Below are positions 47,727-56,749 of a stretch of 64,000 bases of DNA, piece after piece. Source of the DNA: Candidatus Laterigemmans baculatus (GTDB taxonomy: Bacteria > Planctomycetota > Planctomycetia > Pirellulales > Pirellulaceae). The notes below the pieces were generated by a model, which had not been told where the DNA came from, searched no databases, and saw only the letters and a program-made list of their open reading frames with translations. The stretch's first letter is position 1; every line of letters starts with the position of its first letter. The DNA lies in NCBI RefSeq assembly GCF_010367455.1, contig NZ_WRPR01000074.1:25752-89751 (forward strand), given 5' to 3'. Both the position numbers and the translations under genes were made by a program.

Positions 47727-49082
47727 TCAAGCGGACGACGGGAGCGGGGAAGTGGCCAGGCTGGCCTGCTCTTGGGCTGCAAGATGCTCTAAGTAAATTT
47801 CGGGACAGACAGTTTCGCCAAGCGGCACTCCAGAAACGACTTGAGCCAGTTCAACACACCACCCCGGATTCGCCTCCAGCAGACACGGGCCGCTGGGTGT
47901 AATGACAACATCCCACCCCACGAACGGCATCCACGGATAAAGGGCGTGTGCTCGAAGCGATAACGCGACCGCTTCGGGAAACAGGGGTACTTTCGTTCCG
48001 GTGATGGGTGCACCTGTATCCGGATGATGCTCAAATGTCCCGCGGGTTGGATCTTTCGCGACCGCCGATCCCAAAGAACCGGTTTCCAGATCGATCAGCG
48101 CCGCGATTCCCCCGGCTTGGAAATTATCGACGTGGGATGCACCGGTCGGCATCCGCAAACAAGCCATCAGCAGTTCGGGATCACCGCCCGGTCGACAGAA
48201 CGAAATCGTGCGGATTGTGCATAGACCTTCCGAGGCGAGTGGTGCCAGCAGACCATGGTTGCGGAGGCGGACTTGCAGAACCTGCCTCCGCTGGCCTGCC
48301 GTCTCGAAGCAATACTTCAGGAAGGCATCCTTATCGAGGACCTTGCCGTCCTTTCTCCAGTTGCCAGTGTCTTCATCAAAGGTCCACAACTGAAAGCCTC
48401 GCCCGCAGAGAAGATCGACCGGCTTAAGCACCAAATCACACCTTGGCAGATCTCCGGCCGCGCCGGTGTACCATTTCTGAAACCTGTTCGGTCCGAATAC
48501 GGCAAGCGCGTGAACCACTGGCAGCCCATGCTCGAGCCCACCCTCGAGGAATGCCTGCTTGTCGCTCAAAGGCCGATCCGAGGGAAGTCCCGACATCAGG
48601 ATATCATAGAGGGTGAGCAACTCCTCCTTGTGAATCCATAAGTTGGCACGATGCCGATTGGCGGGCAAGAATAAGCGATATAGGTAGTACGCCGATGCGG
48701 GCACGTTCGATGTCATGCCGTGACGCACAATTTCGAAAAATTGCATTCTGCAACTGAGGCCGTGCATTCTGCGAGTCCCCGGGCCATATCTTCGCAATGC
48801 TTGCAAAGTCTCCGAGAAGAATCGAAATGGCCAAAACAGCGACGCGATCCATACGCAGAACGTTCTACAAAAGGACGGCTTTTTCTGCCAATCAAAGCAG
48901 AGTGCCAGGCGATGCAGGCGTGAGGCCGGGTCATTTCGCTTCGCGCTGGCGAACCAGGGAAGCATCATGGGACAGTGTTCTACGGTGAAGGGAAGAATGT
49001 CATCCCACCAGCGACCATACAGCCGGGTCCACATGGTGGCCGGCACCACTCTCTTAGCAACGTGCTTGATTGTGAGATACAC
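47727..49082 (-). CDS. Sugar-transfer-associated ATP-grasp protein, paralog 3
   Basis: The GTG at 49082 is chosen because GGGAG lies 7 bases upstream, exactly as in paralog 1, giving an identical length of 451 residues. An in-frame ATG at 49196 would add 38 residues, but these derive from a decayed fourth copy and have no ribosome-binding site. ATP-grasp landmarks (SDKQAFLEGGLEHGLPVV, LKPVDLLCGRGFQ, MPTGASHVDNFQAGG, LEANPGWCVE) are intact, apart from Asp to Gly in the last. It is probably a recent duplicate of paralog 1. Confidence 0.88.
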   Translation of the reverse strand: MYLTIKHVAKRVVPATMWTRLYGRWWDDILPFTVEHCPMMLPWFASAKRNDPASRLHRLALCFDWQKKPSFCRTFCVWIASLFWPFRFFSETLQALRRYGPGTRRMHGLSCRMQFFEIVRHGMTSNVPASAYYLYRLFLPANRHRANLWIHKEELLTLYDILMSGLPSDRPLSDKQAFLEGGLEHGLPVVHALAVFGPNRFQKWYTGAAGDLPRCDLVLKPVDLLCGRGFQLWTFDEDTGNWRKDGKVLDKDAFLKYCFETAGQRRQVLQVRLRNHGLLAPLASEGLCTIRTISFCRPGGDPELLMACLRMPTGASHVDNFQAGGIAALIDLETGSLGSAVAKDPTRGTFEHHPDTGAPITGTKVPLFPEAVALSLRAHALYPWMPFVGWDVVITPSGPCLLEANPGWCVELAQVVSGVPLGETVCPEIYLEHLAAQEQASLATSPLPSSA

Positions 49083-49313
49083 GAGTTCACTCCCGCGGCG
49101 TTTTGGCGACCGCTTTTTTCCATTGAAAGGAAAGGCCAAGCGGTGCAGGGGGCCCAGATCGCCACCATTGACCGCACAGGGGAACCAGGGCAGCATGACC
49201 GGACAATCATCGATGGCCAGCAGCCTCAGATAACGCCACTACCCCGCCCGCGGTCGATCGTATGTCGAGCCAGGGAGAATGGACTCAACCGCTGCCTCGC
49301 GGAGAGAGATCCT
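49083..49313 (-). pseudogene. Remnant of a fourth ATP-grasp copy (paralog 2 type)
   Basis: This 231-base stretch aligns with the first roughly 77 codons of paralog 2. The start ATG has become AGG (49311-49313). Codon 25, Trp in paralog 2, is TAG (49239-49241). A T is missing in a TTTCC run near 49120, which shifts the frame before the junction with the paralog 3 coding region. Three independent lesions show that it is decayed. It marks the breakpoint of a tandem duplication or recombination. Confidence 0.85.
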
Positions 49314-50431
49314 GAGTCGTTCAGAATCGAGCGATAGACCGCTTCGAGTTGGCGTTGGCTGCTTGCCGGGTTGAACTCGGTGGCGACACGGTCTCGAGCG
49401 GCGCTGCCGAGCGACTGCCGCAGGGGGGCGTCAGCGGAGAGCCGTCGGACGGCGTCGGCGAGGCCTGTGAGATCCCCGGTCCGGACGACGACCCCCGCAC
49501 TGCCGACAACCTCTTCCACCGAACAGGCTGCATAGGCGGTGACCGGCTTTTTACAAGCCATCGCTTCGCACACGCTCATTCCGAACGATTCGTGCTCACT
49601 GGTGCTCACGAACAGATCGATCGCCTCCAAGAAAGGGATCACCGGCTCGACGTGCCCCAACCATCGCACGCTTCCGTTTCGCTGAGCCGATTCGATTCGC
49701 GGGTGGATGCTGCGGAAATACGATGCGTCGCCGGGGACTTCACCTCCGGCGAGTACGAAATGGAGCCTCGGTACCGTCGCGAGACGCTCCGCAAGCGAGA
49801 GAAAATCGTCGATCCGTTTCCCCGGCCGCAGCGCACAGGCCATTCCGACGACGACATCGTCTTCCTGGACTCCCCACTCACGCCGCAGCCGCTGGCGAGA
49901 TGCTTCGTCGGACTGGAATCGGCCGAGATCAATCCCGAGCGGAATCACATGCTGGCGTGCACCCCGAACCGTGCGCTCAGCGATGGGCCCGCACTCCGCC
50001 CTCATTTGCGGCGTGCACCAAATGAGTGCTTCGGGCTCCCGTTTGGCAAACGTCCAGTCCGCAAATCCCGCGTCGAGTTTGCAACGCACATGGCAGACCA
50101 CCGGAAGCCGGGCAAGCTTTGCCACCGCCGAACCGAATGGATACACGTTGTACTCATTGCAATGAATGAGGTCGACCTTTTGTCGACGTGCCCAGCGGGC
50201 AATCCGTAAAACATGGTAAAATGCGCGCACCAAATTCCGGCGATCTGGCCACGGCATCGGATCGATTCGCACCGCGAAGCGTTCCTCCCGAAGCCAAGCG
50301 GCAAGGTCTCCCTCCTGCTGGACGACAACGCACCCGAGGACGCCATTCTCGCGCCCATGCAGCAGCCAACCCTGCAAGCTTCGGGTCGTGCTGACGAGGT
50401 TGGGATTGCAGGTGAGGTAAAGGACTCGCAT
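49226..50431 (-). CDS. Glycosyltransferase family 4 with overprinted C-terminal tail
   Basis: This 401-residue GT-B enzyme starts at ATG 50431. It has MRVLYLTCNPNLVSTTRSL, DLIHCNEYNVYPFG, VVGMACALRPGKRIDDFLSL, HFVLAGGEVPGD and HESFGMSVCEAMACKKPV with the E-x7-E pair. The last roughly 30 residues, after VYRSIL, are read in another frame from the decayed ATP-grasp copy, suggesting that the original stop was lost at the breakpoint. The donor and acceptor are unknown. Confidence 0.9.
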   Translation of the reverse strand: MRVLYLTCNPNLVSTTRSLQGWLLHGRENGVLGCVVVQQEGDLAAWLREERFAVRIDPMPWPDRRNLVRAFYHVLRIARWARRQKVDLIHCNEYNVYPFGSAVAKLARLPVVCHVRCKLDAGFADWTFAKREPEALIWCTPQMRAECGPIAERTVRGARQHVIPLGIDLGRFQSDEASRQRLRREWGVQEDDVVVGMACALRPGKRIDDFLSLAERLATVPRLHFVLAGGEVPGDASYFRSIHPRIESAQRNGSVRWLGHVEPVIPFLEAIDLFVSTSEHESFGMSVCEAMACKKPVTAYAACSVEEVVGSAGVVVRTGDLTGLADAVRRLSADAPLRQSLGSAARDRVATEFNPASSQRQLEAVYRSILNDSGSLSARQRLSPFSLARHTIDRGRGSGVI

Positions 50432-50441
50432 CGCTTTGCAT

Positions 50442-51317
50442 TCAATTTGCTTGAAGCTCGGCGGGGATCTCTTCTCGACAAGTAAATAAGACGTTTACTT
50501 GTGCGAGCCCCGTGCGGGCTAGGTCCTCGATCTCTTTGATCCCTTCGTTGTGAATCACGTAAGCGCGGTACCCGAGTTCGGCCAGCCGCGTCTGGAGCTC
50601 GGTTTCCGAAGCGTCCATTCCTGCCAGATACCGAGGGGTGATCTCGACGACCAAATCGGGCCGGTGCTCCTCCAATATCCTCTGCATGCCGAGCAGCGCC
50701 TGCGCTTCAGCCCCTTCCACATCCACTTTGACCATCGAGACCCGCACGTCGCTGGGGATGAGCACATCGCCTCGCTCGGCTTGGACGACGATCTCCTGCG
50801 AAGGATTGGCCAGTGGGCGGAGCGACGAGGTTCCCAGATGGTTCGCCGGGCCCGCGTAGAACTTGAGCCGTGCCGAGCGGTCGAACGCTGCCTCGGAATA
50901 CGTGGTGCAGTTGGTCAGCCCGTTCAGGCGAATATTCGCCTCGAGCCGTTGCCGAGTTGCAGGAAAGGGCTCGAAACTGATCACCCTGCCGAGCGGCCCG
51001 ACGCGGCTTGCGGCGAGCAGGGTGAAGTAGCCGGCATTCGCCCCGATATCGACGAACACATCGCCCGGCTTGAGAAGCGCCATCACGACCCGGGTCGTCG
51101 GAGGCTCGTACTCTCCGGTCACGTAGACATGCCGCCCCAACCAGTCGCTCACATCGACCCGCATTCGCAGGCCATGACGCATCCGAATGGTGCGGTCGTC
51201 CGGCTGCTCAAAGCTTCGTTGGCATTGCCCGAGCGCGTACGGGATCAATCGCCAGCGGATCGCTTCGAAGGGAACACGGCGAGTAAATTCGGCAAGCGCA
51301 GAGACGGCGAGCTTCAT
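50442..51317 (-). CDS. FkbM-family SAM methyltransferase
   Basis: This 291-residue protein carries SAM motif I in FVDIGANAGYFTLLA (about 88-102), VISFEPFPATRQRLEANI, and the late VKVDVEGAEAQALLGM, all typical of the FkbM family. Members O-methylate sugars in polysaccharides and natural products. It lies between two GT4 genes with gaps of about 10 bases. A second FkbM-type gene is at 58009. The methylated position cannot be predicted. Confidence 0.92.
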   Translation of the reverse strand: MKLAVSALAEFTRRVPFEAIRWRLIPYALGQCQRSFEQPDDRTIRMRHGLRMRVDVSDWLGRHVYVTGEYEPPTTRVVMALLKPGDVFVDIGANAGYFTLLAASRVGPLGRVISFEPFPATRQRLEANIRLNGLTNCTTYSEAAFDRSARLKFYAGPANHLGTSSLRPLANPSQEIVVQAERGDVLIPSDVRVSMVKVDVEGAEAQALLGMQRILEEHRPDLVVEITPRYLAGMDASETELQTRLAELGYRAYVIHNEGIKEIEDLARTGLAQVNVLFTCREEIPAELQAN

Positions 51318-51329
51318 TTCGGTTTACCT

Positions 51330-52541
51330 TCAAGCTTCGGACAAACAGCTGGCGGGGGAGCCAAAGACCCGCGATGAGCCGATCCGTGCTTGCAGATCCT
51401 GCAAGACCACCGCTCGCTCGCATTGAGCCACGACGCTCTGGGAAGCCTGCACGAGCGCGTTTCGCAGCGACTCGTCCCGCCCAAGGCGAACGAACGCATT
51501 GGCGAGCATCTCCACATCCCCCGCGGCGACCACTAACCCACAGCGGCCGCCGTCGGCCAAGCGGCGCGGACCGGGCAAATCGGTGACCACGACCGGAACC
51601 CCAGCCGCCATCGCTTCCAAGATGACGATTCCGAGCGATTCATTCGGCTGCGTCGCCGGTAGGCAGAAAGCATCAAAGGCACTCATCCATTCATGCACAT
51701 TCGGCTGCTCCCCGACCAGAACGACGCGTCCCGCGAGCCCCAACTGCCGCACCAAATGCCGGATTCCCGCTTCGTCCTCTCCCTGTCCGACCAAGACCAG
51801 TTTTGCGGACGCGAGACGCGACGAGGCCACAGCCAGCGCGCGCACCGCGACGTCGAATGATTTTTGCCGGCACAGCCGACCCACGCCACCGATCACGAAG
51901 CTGCCTTCGAGCCCCCACTCCTTTCGGATCCGGTTCCTCGCTCGCCCCAACCGCTGGAATCGAGCAAGATCCATCGGCGGATACCACAGAGCGCACCGCG
52001 CCGGCGGATAATGCATTCCGTTTCGCCAATGGCCCATCTGCACGTCATTATTGAAGAGCGCAAGGGTCACGTTGCGATAAGCCAGACGTGAGGCAACGGC
52101 CAGTTCGAGGTGCCAAATTTCCGGCTTGGGAAGAAGCCCTAGCCAGCGGCGCCGACCTTCGCTGCGGCTCACAAACCCCAGATCCGTGCCGTGGTGCACG
52201 ACCACCTCCCGGACCCCGGCCCAAGGGGCGGCCGCAAGAAATGGAAAAAAGTTGGGCATCGGTGTGTTGCACAAGAAGATCACGTCAGGCCGAATGGTGC
52301 GCAGCGTCTGATAGGCTTTGATGAGGTGCCGTGGCCGCACAGAGCGCGTATCAATATCAACCCCTGGGTGGAGCACCACCTGATCCGGATACTGCTCCGC
52401 CAAATCCGAAAAGACGTTCTTCCCGAAACTTATGAAATGGAACTGATCCCCTTGTTCAAGAGCGGCGATCGCGAGCTGACGCGTTCGGCTCTGCAAGCCC
52501 CCACGCATCCACGGATGCTCGTTCAAGATGAGCCACTTCAC
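51330..52541 (-). CDS. Glycosyltransferase family 4
   Basis: The GTG at 52541 overlaps the sulfotransferase stop (GTGA) and is chosen over an in-frame start at 52598. The 403-residue protein has HPWMRGGLQSRTRQLA at the N-terminus, HHGTDLGF, IGGVGRLCRQKSFDVAVRAL, LVLVGQGEDEAGI and ESLGIVILEAMAAGVPVVVT with the E-x7-E pair. It is coupled in translation to the sulfotransferase. The family is clear; the donor is unknown. Confidence 0.9.
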   Translation of the reverse strand: MKWLILNEHPWMRGGLQSRTRQLAIAALEQGDQFHFISFGKNVFSDLAEQYPDQVVLHPGVDIDTRSVRPRHLIKAYQTLRTIRPDVIFLCNTPMPNFFPFLAAAPWAGVREVVVHHGTDLGFVSRSEGRRRWLGLLPKPEIWHLELAVASRLAYRNVTLALFNNDVQMGHWRNGMHYPPARCALWYPPMDLARFQRLGRARNRIRKEWGLEGSFVIGGVGRLCRQKSFDVAVRALAVASSRLASAKLVLVGQGEDEAGIRHLVRQLGLAGRVVLVGEQPNVHEWMSAFDAFCLPATQPNESLGIVILEAMAAGVPVVVTDLPGPRRLADGGRCGLVVAAGDVEMLANAFVRLGRDESLRNALVQASQSVVAQCERAVVLQDLQARIGSSRVFGSPASCLSEA

Positions 52542-53458
52542 GGCCTTACCTGCGGTTTGATCGGCTTCGACAGGTGAGCATCCGAGACAGGCTCCCACTC
52601 GGTGAACCGCTCCCCGATTCGCTCGAAAAGCCGTTCATTTTGCTCCTGGAATATCGGGTAAAGATGCTCTACGACCTGCTGAGGGATCCCCGGTTCGCGG
52701 CGAGCTTCGGTGTACTCGTGGCGCTTCGCGCAGTCCTTGAGTCGTTGCGGGACCCAGGGTGCGATCCGCGTCCAGATCGGCGAATAACGTACGGCATGCA
52801 GCACACCGCGAGCTCTCCGCACGGTCGGCTGGCCGGAGTTGTAAGCCTCGCCGAGATTCTGCGGCACCACCTCGGGATCGATCCGCAGAAACCGATAACA
52901 AGCCCGCATTACCGTCTGAGGATCGGACTTCAACTTCTCGAAAGTGGTCAGAAAGAACTGCTCCCGTGGAAAGTGTTGAAAATACGGTTCCAGCTGCATC
53001 GCATAGCAACTGACGTCCACGTAGTGCGAGTGGCGACGAAGCGCCCGCGCCATGCTGCGAGTTTCGTCGTTGTAATGCACCGAATGCCAGTAGTGCGAAA
53101 CGGCGCGCGACAATGGCTCTCGCATCACATAGATGAACCGCACGTTCGGAAGATGCTCTGCAATCCGAGCGGCAACGCCTTCATGCAGCGGCGTCTTCGT
53201 GTAATGCGTCGACGCCTCGCCGATCGCGACCGCACCGCCGGCTCCCGCAAACAACCCCTGATACCAACCCCACCCCCGTTCCCAGGTATGTTCCTTTGCA
53301 AAAAACCCTGGCTCCTTGAAATCGGTCATGAACACCGAGGGGTGCGCAGCTAAGTACTTCCACAACGAAGTCGTTCCCGACTTCATGGCGCCGATGACCA
53401 GGAAGTTGGGCATCACCATCGTATTTTTCGAGGACGAGAGAGTATTCGTAGCGATCAT
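52538..53458 (-). CDS. Sulfotransferase
   Basis: From ATG 53458, overlapping the preceding GT4 stop by four bases (ATGA), the protein has 306 residues. FLVIGAMKSGTTSLWKYL is the PAPS 5'-phosphosulfate loop, with the catalytic Lys/Thr region, and YVMREPLSRAVSHYWH supplies the 3'-phosphate-binding Arg and Ser. A heparan-type bacterial sulfotransferase domain follows. The enzyme adds sulfate from PAPS to a sugar of the glycan. Three sulfatases lie elsewhere in the window. PAPS synthesis genes are not present here. Confidence 0.92.
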   Translation of the reverse strand: MIATNTLSSSKNTMVMPNFLVIGAMKSGTTSLWKYLAAHPSVFMTDFKEPGFFAKEHTWERGWGWYQGLFAGAGGAVAIGEASTHYTKTPLHEGVAARIAEHLPNVRFIYVMREPLSRAVSHYWHSVHYNDETRSMARALRRHSHYVDVSCYAMQLEPYFQHFPREQFFLTTFEKLKSDPQTVMRACYRFLRIDPEVVPQNLGEAYNSGQPTVRRARGVLHAVRYSPIWTRIAPWVPQRLKDCAKRHEYTEARREPGIPQQVVEHLYPIFQEQNERLFERIGERFTEWEPVSDAHLSKPIKPQVRP

Positions 53459-54525
53459 CTCTGACACCGACCGGTTTGCCACTGCCCAATTACCTCCGCG
53501 ACCGGCTGGACGCAACGCTCCCAGCGAAAGTGCTCCGAGATGCGTCGGGAGGACATTCGGCCTACCGTCGGATCCTCCGCCAGAAAAGCGGATATCGCAC
53601 CTGCGAATTCGTCTCGGTCACCGACCGCAAAGAAGCGTGCGGCGGCGGGTTCCGGCGCGGCGACCTCGCGGAAATAGTCCAGGTCGGAACCGATGACGGG
53701 CCGCCCCAAACTCCATGCCGCCAGCAGAGCACCGCTGCCCGTAATCTTGCGGTACGGGAGCAGCACCGCCTCGCTGGCTGAGACGAAATCCGAAAATTCC
53801 TGATCCGTCAGCTGGCGATCGACGAGCACCAGATTCTCGAGCGCAGCGGCGGCAGAACGCAACGGTCCGATGTCAAACGCGGCATGCGGCTGGCCGGCAA
53901 TCAGAAACTGCACGTGGGGTCGCAACCGACGGGCTGCGTCCGCCACCAAATCGAATCCCTTGTAATCGCGGAGGTTTCCGATCGCCACGAGCAACGGCCG
54001 ATCCTCCCGAAGCCCGCAAGCCCTGAGGACCTCCTGCCGCGGGCGCGGTGAGGGATAGACCCCATCGTAATTTCCGTGCGCCATCACCACCACCGATCCA
54101 CCCACCCGGTACTTCCGCCGGAACATCGCGGCGGCCGACTGGCTATGGCAGAGGATCAAGTCGCTCTCGCTCGCGAGGACGCGATACCCGATCCGATCGA
54201 TCCAGCTCGCCCCCTCGTGGCTTTCCACGTTGTGCAGGGTCCAAATTCGCTTGATGCCGAGCCTCTTGGCTCGCCGGACGTACCGGGTCAACCCGGCGAC
54301 GCCTCGCAAAGGAGCGCTCCAACCGCCCTGGCGCTCCCGCCACAGCGGTTCGGGCCAATGCAGGTGGATCGCGTCGATCGCGGCCGCATGGGAGTTCAAC
54401 CAAGCATCGTTCACGTGACAGTCGCACTCGCAGTGCACGCCGAATGGAGCCAAGGCGGCATGAAAGAGGCTGCGATAGGGATTCACATCGCATGCGCTCG
54501 GCCAAGAAGCGACCCGAAAGCTCAT
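53455..54525 (-). CDS. Glycosyltransferase, GT4-like
   Basis: This 356-residue GT-B-type protein starts at ATG 54525, overlapping the GT2 stop by four bases. It has IHLHWPEPLW and TLHNVESHEG in the acceptor domain and VAIGNLRDYKGFDLVADAARRL in the donor domain. The usual E-x7-E pair is replaced by ITGSGALLAAWSLGRPVIGS, as in some exopolysaccharide mannosyltransferases. It is likely active but in a distinct subgroup from the other GT4 enzymes here. Confidence 0.87.
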   Translation of the reverse strand: MSFRVASWPSACDVNPYRSLFHAALAPFGVHCECDCHVNDAWLNSHAAAIDAIHLHWPEPLWRERQGGWSAPLRGVAGLTRYVRRAKRLGIKRIWTLHNVESHEGASWIDRIGYRVLASESDLILCHSQSAAAMFRRKYRVGGSVVVMAHGNYDGVYPSPRPRQEVLRACGLREDRPLLVAIGNLRDYKGFDLVADAARRLRPHVQFLIAGQPHAAFDIGPLRSAAAALENLVLVDRQLTDQEFSDFVSASEAVLLPYRKITGSGALLAAWSLGRPVIGSDLDYFREVAAPEPAAARFFAVGDRDEFAGAISAFLAEDPTVGRMSSRRISEHFRWERCVQPVAEVIGQWQTGRCQR

Positions 54526-55532
54526 CGCGAGACGTTGTCTCCAGCCAAAGGCCCTGAAAGGGTTCCGGGGGAGACGGCAAGCGCGCCCTCCTCGGAGCGG
54601 TCAGCTGCGGCGTGCCCGGAGGCCTTCAACTGCCCCCAACACTGGTTCGCCTCAATCATCCGCTCGACCCAGATCTGGGGCGAAGCGGAGACTTGGCTCC
54701 ACCGGTACCGGCATTCGCAAAGCAAGGCTTTCCGCCAAAGCCAACGCGGCCGACCGAAGAATCGGCTCCCTCCGCCCAGGGGAGTCTGCCGCGCGGCGAA
54801 CTCCCCTTGCCCTCGATAGAAGCCGGCGAGGTACCTCCGAGACAACCGCTCCCGGGGGATGTAGTGCCGGACCTGGGCCGTCGGAACCCAGCAGCCTCGG
54901 TGTCCTGCCGCGAGTAGTCGACGGAGCACGCTCACCTCGTCCCCACGCATGGTCGAACCAGGCCGCAGACCGACCTCGGGATCGTAGGGGTAGCAACGCT
55001 GGACCTTCGTTCGCACCGCATAGTTGGCGCCGAACGGGGTCTTCGATTCGCTCAGCTCAAAAACCTGGCCCCCGAAATCGCGAGTTGCGAAAGCCGCCTC
55101 CACCCGCGGAAAGACCTCGACCAGCCAACCCGGCGGCTCGACCTCGAACCAGGGATGGATCGGCCCTCCGAAAAAGGAAGCGTCCGAGTATCGCGTGGCG
55201 GCTTCCGCGTAGGCGACCAACCACTCGCGATCGACCAACACATCGTCGTCGGTCCACACGATCAACTCTCCAGCGGCGGACGCGAATGCCGAGTTGCGGG
55301 CGTTGGTCTGACCAGGCACGGGCTCGAACAGCCGCCGAAGAGGCAGTTCGGAAGCGTACTTGGCGATGACCTCGTCCGTGTCGTCGGTGCAGTTGTTGTT
55401 GACCACGATCAGTTCCCAGCCCCCGGCAGGCTCCTGCAAGGCCCGCATCTGCTCAAGAGTCTGATCGAGCAATCGCGCCCGATTCCAGGTGCAAACCGCG
55501 ACGGTCAATTTCGGCCCTGCCCTGCGGATCAT
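54522..55532 (-). CDS. Glycosyltransferase family 2
   Basis: This 336-residue GT-A protein has VAVCTWNRARLLDQTLEQM, LIVVNNNCTDDTDEV, IVWTDDDVLVDREWL (metal-binding DDD) and TMRGDEVSVLRRLL (acceptor-side acidic motif). No membrane segment is evident, so it is probably cytoplasmic or peripheral. It overlaps genes at both ends by four bases, showing tight coupling in the glycan operon. The sugar is unknown. Confidence 0.92.
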   Translation of the reverse strand: MIRRAGPKLTVAVCTWNRARLLDQTLEQMRALQEPAGGWELIVVNNNCTDDTDEVIAKYASELPLRRLFEPVPGQTNARNSAFASAAGELIVWTDDDVLVDREWLVAYAEAATRYSDASFFGGPIHPWFEVEPPGWLVEVFPRVEAAFATRDFGGQVFELSESKTPFGANYAVRTKVQRCYPYDPEVGLRPGSTMRGDEVSVLRRLLAAGHRGCWVPTAQVRHYIPRERLSRRYLAGFYRGQGEFAARQTPLGGGSRFFGRPRWLWRKALLCECRYRWSQVSASPQIWVERMIEANQCWGQLKASGHAAADRSEEGALAVSPGTLSGPLAGDNVSR

Positions 55533-56749
55533 GTCGCTGCCTCCCCATCCATTGCTCCCGCGGCGAGCACGGGCGTCTCCTCTACCTCCGGCCCCACACG
55601 ACGCGGCTCGGAGCGGGCAGAGCCTGTGGCCAAGGCCTCGAGACGGCTTGCGAAATCAGCCACGGGATCCGCCGGCAGTCGCCGCCGTATGTGATAAAAC
55701 GCTGCCTTACCCAGTTCGGCCAGACGATCTCGATTCCGCCAAGCACGCTCCAGCGCGGAGTCGACCGCTTGCCACGAGCGCGCCGACGCGATGAAACCAG
55801 TCCGCTCGTCCTCGACCACCTCGGCGGCCCCGGTGTCATCGGTCACCACAAATGGCCGCCCGCATAGCATTCCTTCCAACACCGCCAGCGGGAGTCCTTC
55901 GCCGCGAGACGCCAAGATCCCGAGCTGATGAGTCCTCCATACCCCCGCAATGTCGTCCGTCACCCCACAGAACTGAACCGAGTCGACATTCCAATGCTGT
56001 TGGAGCGCCCGCAGGTAGTGTTCATCGGGACCGGAGCCATAAAGGGAAACACGGATTTTCCGCCTTCGCCATTTGTCCTGCGCAAGCACCCGAAAAAGAA
56101 GGTCATGCCCCTTGATTCCCGACTCAAGCCTCGCAACGCACGCCACCCTCAGCGGCTCACCTCCCGGAGGTGCCTCAAACCGCTGATGATAATACACGCT
56201 GAACGGGTTACAGATCACCTCCGCGTTCGAGAGTCGCGTCGCGAGCTGAGTCTCGAGTAGCTCCCGATTGTGTTGCGAAACGAAGAATACTCGGCTGGCA
56301 TTCACGTACGCGGACCGGATTTCCTCAAACGCACGTCCCTTTGGCCAAGCGAAATCAAATGCCGCCTGAAGTACGATTGCGTACTTCGCCGAAGCTGGCA
56401 TCTCCGCCAATACCCGCGCAAGATTTGTAGTGTTGATAGGACAGGAAAATACCAACACCGCATTCTCACAACGTTCAAACCATGCGTGGCGGGTACGATT
56501 CCGGATGCCGCATCGCGCCAGTCGGCTGCGTATCCCAACGCTCGGCGAGATCGGTGGCCGCCGATGCACGTCCACTCCCGCGACACGCAAGGCTTCGAGG
56601 TGCGGACTGGCGGACTTACCCCAGTCCTTAACGCTTGCGGCCACGCGATGCCCCTTTTTCGAAAGCCGGATAGCCGTCTCGGACCAAAGGATTTCGCTCC
56701 CACCCCAAGCGTATCCCTCCATCGCCGAATAAAAGCTAAAATTACTCAT
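55529..56749 (-). CDS. Glycosyltransferase family 4
   Basis: From ATG 56749 the protein has 406 residues; a TTG at 56770 would add seven. It has AWGGSEILWSETAIRL, a typical donor-domain VACVARLESGIKGHDLLFRV, VSLYGSGPDEHYLRAL and EGLPLAVLEGMLCGRPFVVT with the E-x7-E pair. Its start overlaps the upstream GT4 end by eight bases. The C-terminal 40 residues are Glu/Pro/Arg-rich and probably flexible. Confidence 0.92.
   Translation of the reverse strand: MSNFSFYSAMEGYAWGGSEILWSETAIRLSKKGHRVAASVKDWGKSASPHLEALRVAGVDVHRRPPISPSVGIRSRLARCGIRNRTRHAWFERCENAVLVFSCPINTTNLARVLAEMPASAKYAIVLQAAFDFAWPKGRAFEEIRSAYVNASRVFFVSQHNRELLETQLATRLSNAEVICNPFSVYYHQRFEAPPGGEPLRVACVARLESGIKGHDLLFRVLAQDKWRRRKIRVSLYGSGPDEHYLRALQQHWNVDSVQFCGVTDDIAGVWRTHQLGILASRGEGLPLAVLEGMLCGRPFVVTDDTGAAEVVEDERTGFIASARSWQAVDSALERAWRNRDRLAELGKAAFYHIRRRLPADPVADFASRLEALATGSARSEPRRVGPEVEETPVLAAGAMDGEAAT

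Noticed and set aside
49083..49196. 38-residue N-terminal extension of ATP-grasp paralog 3 from ATG 49196
   Set aside because: It comes from the decayed fourth copy and has no ribosome-binding site, while GTG 49082 has GGGAG at good spacing and matches paralog 1.
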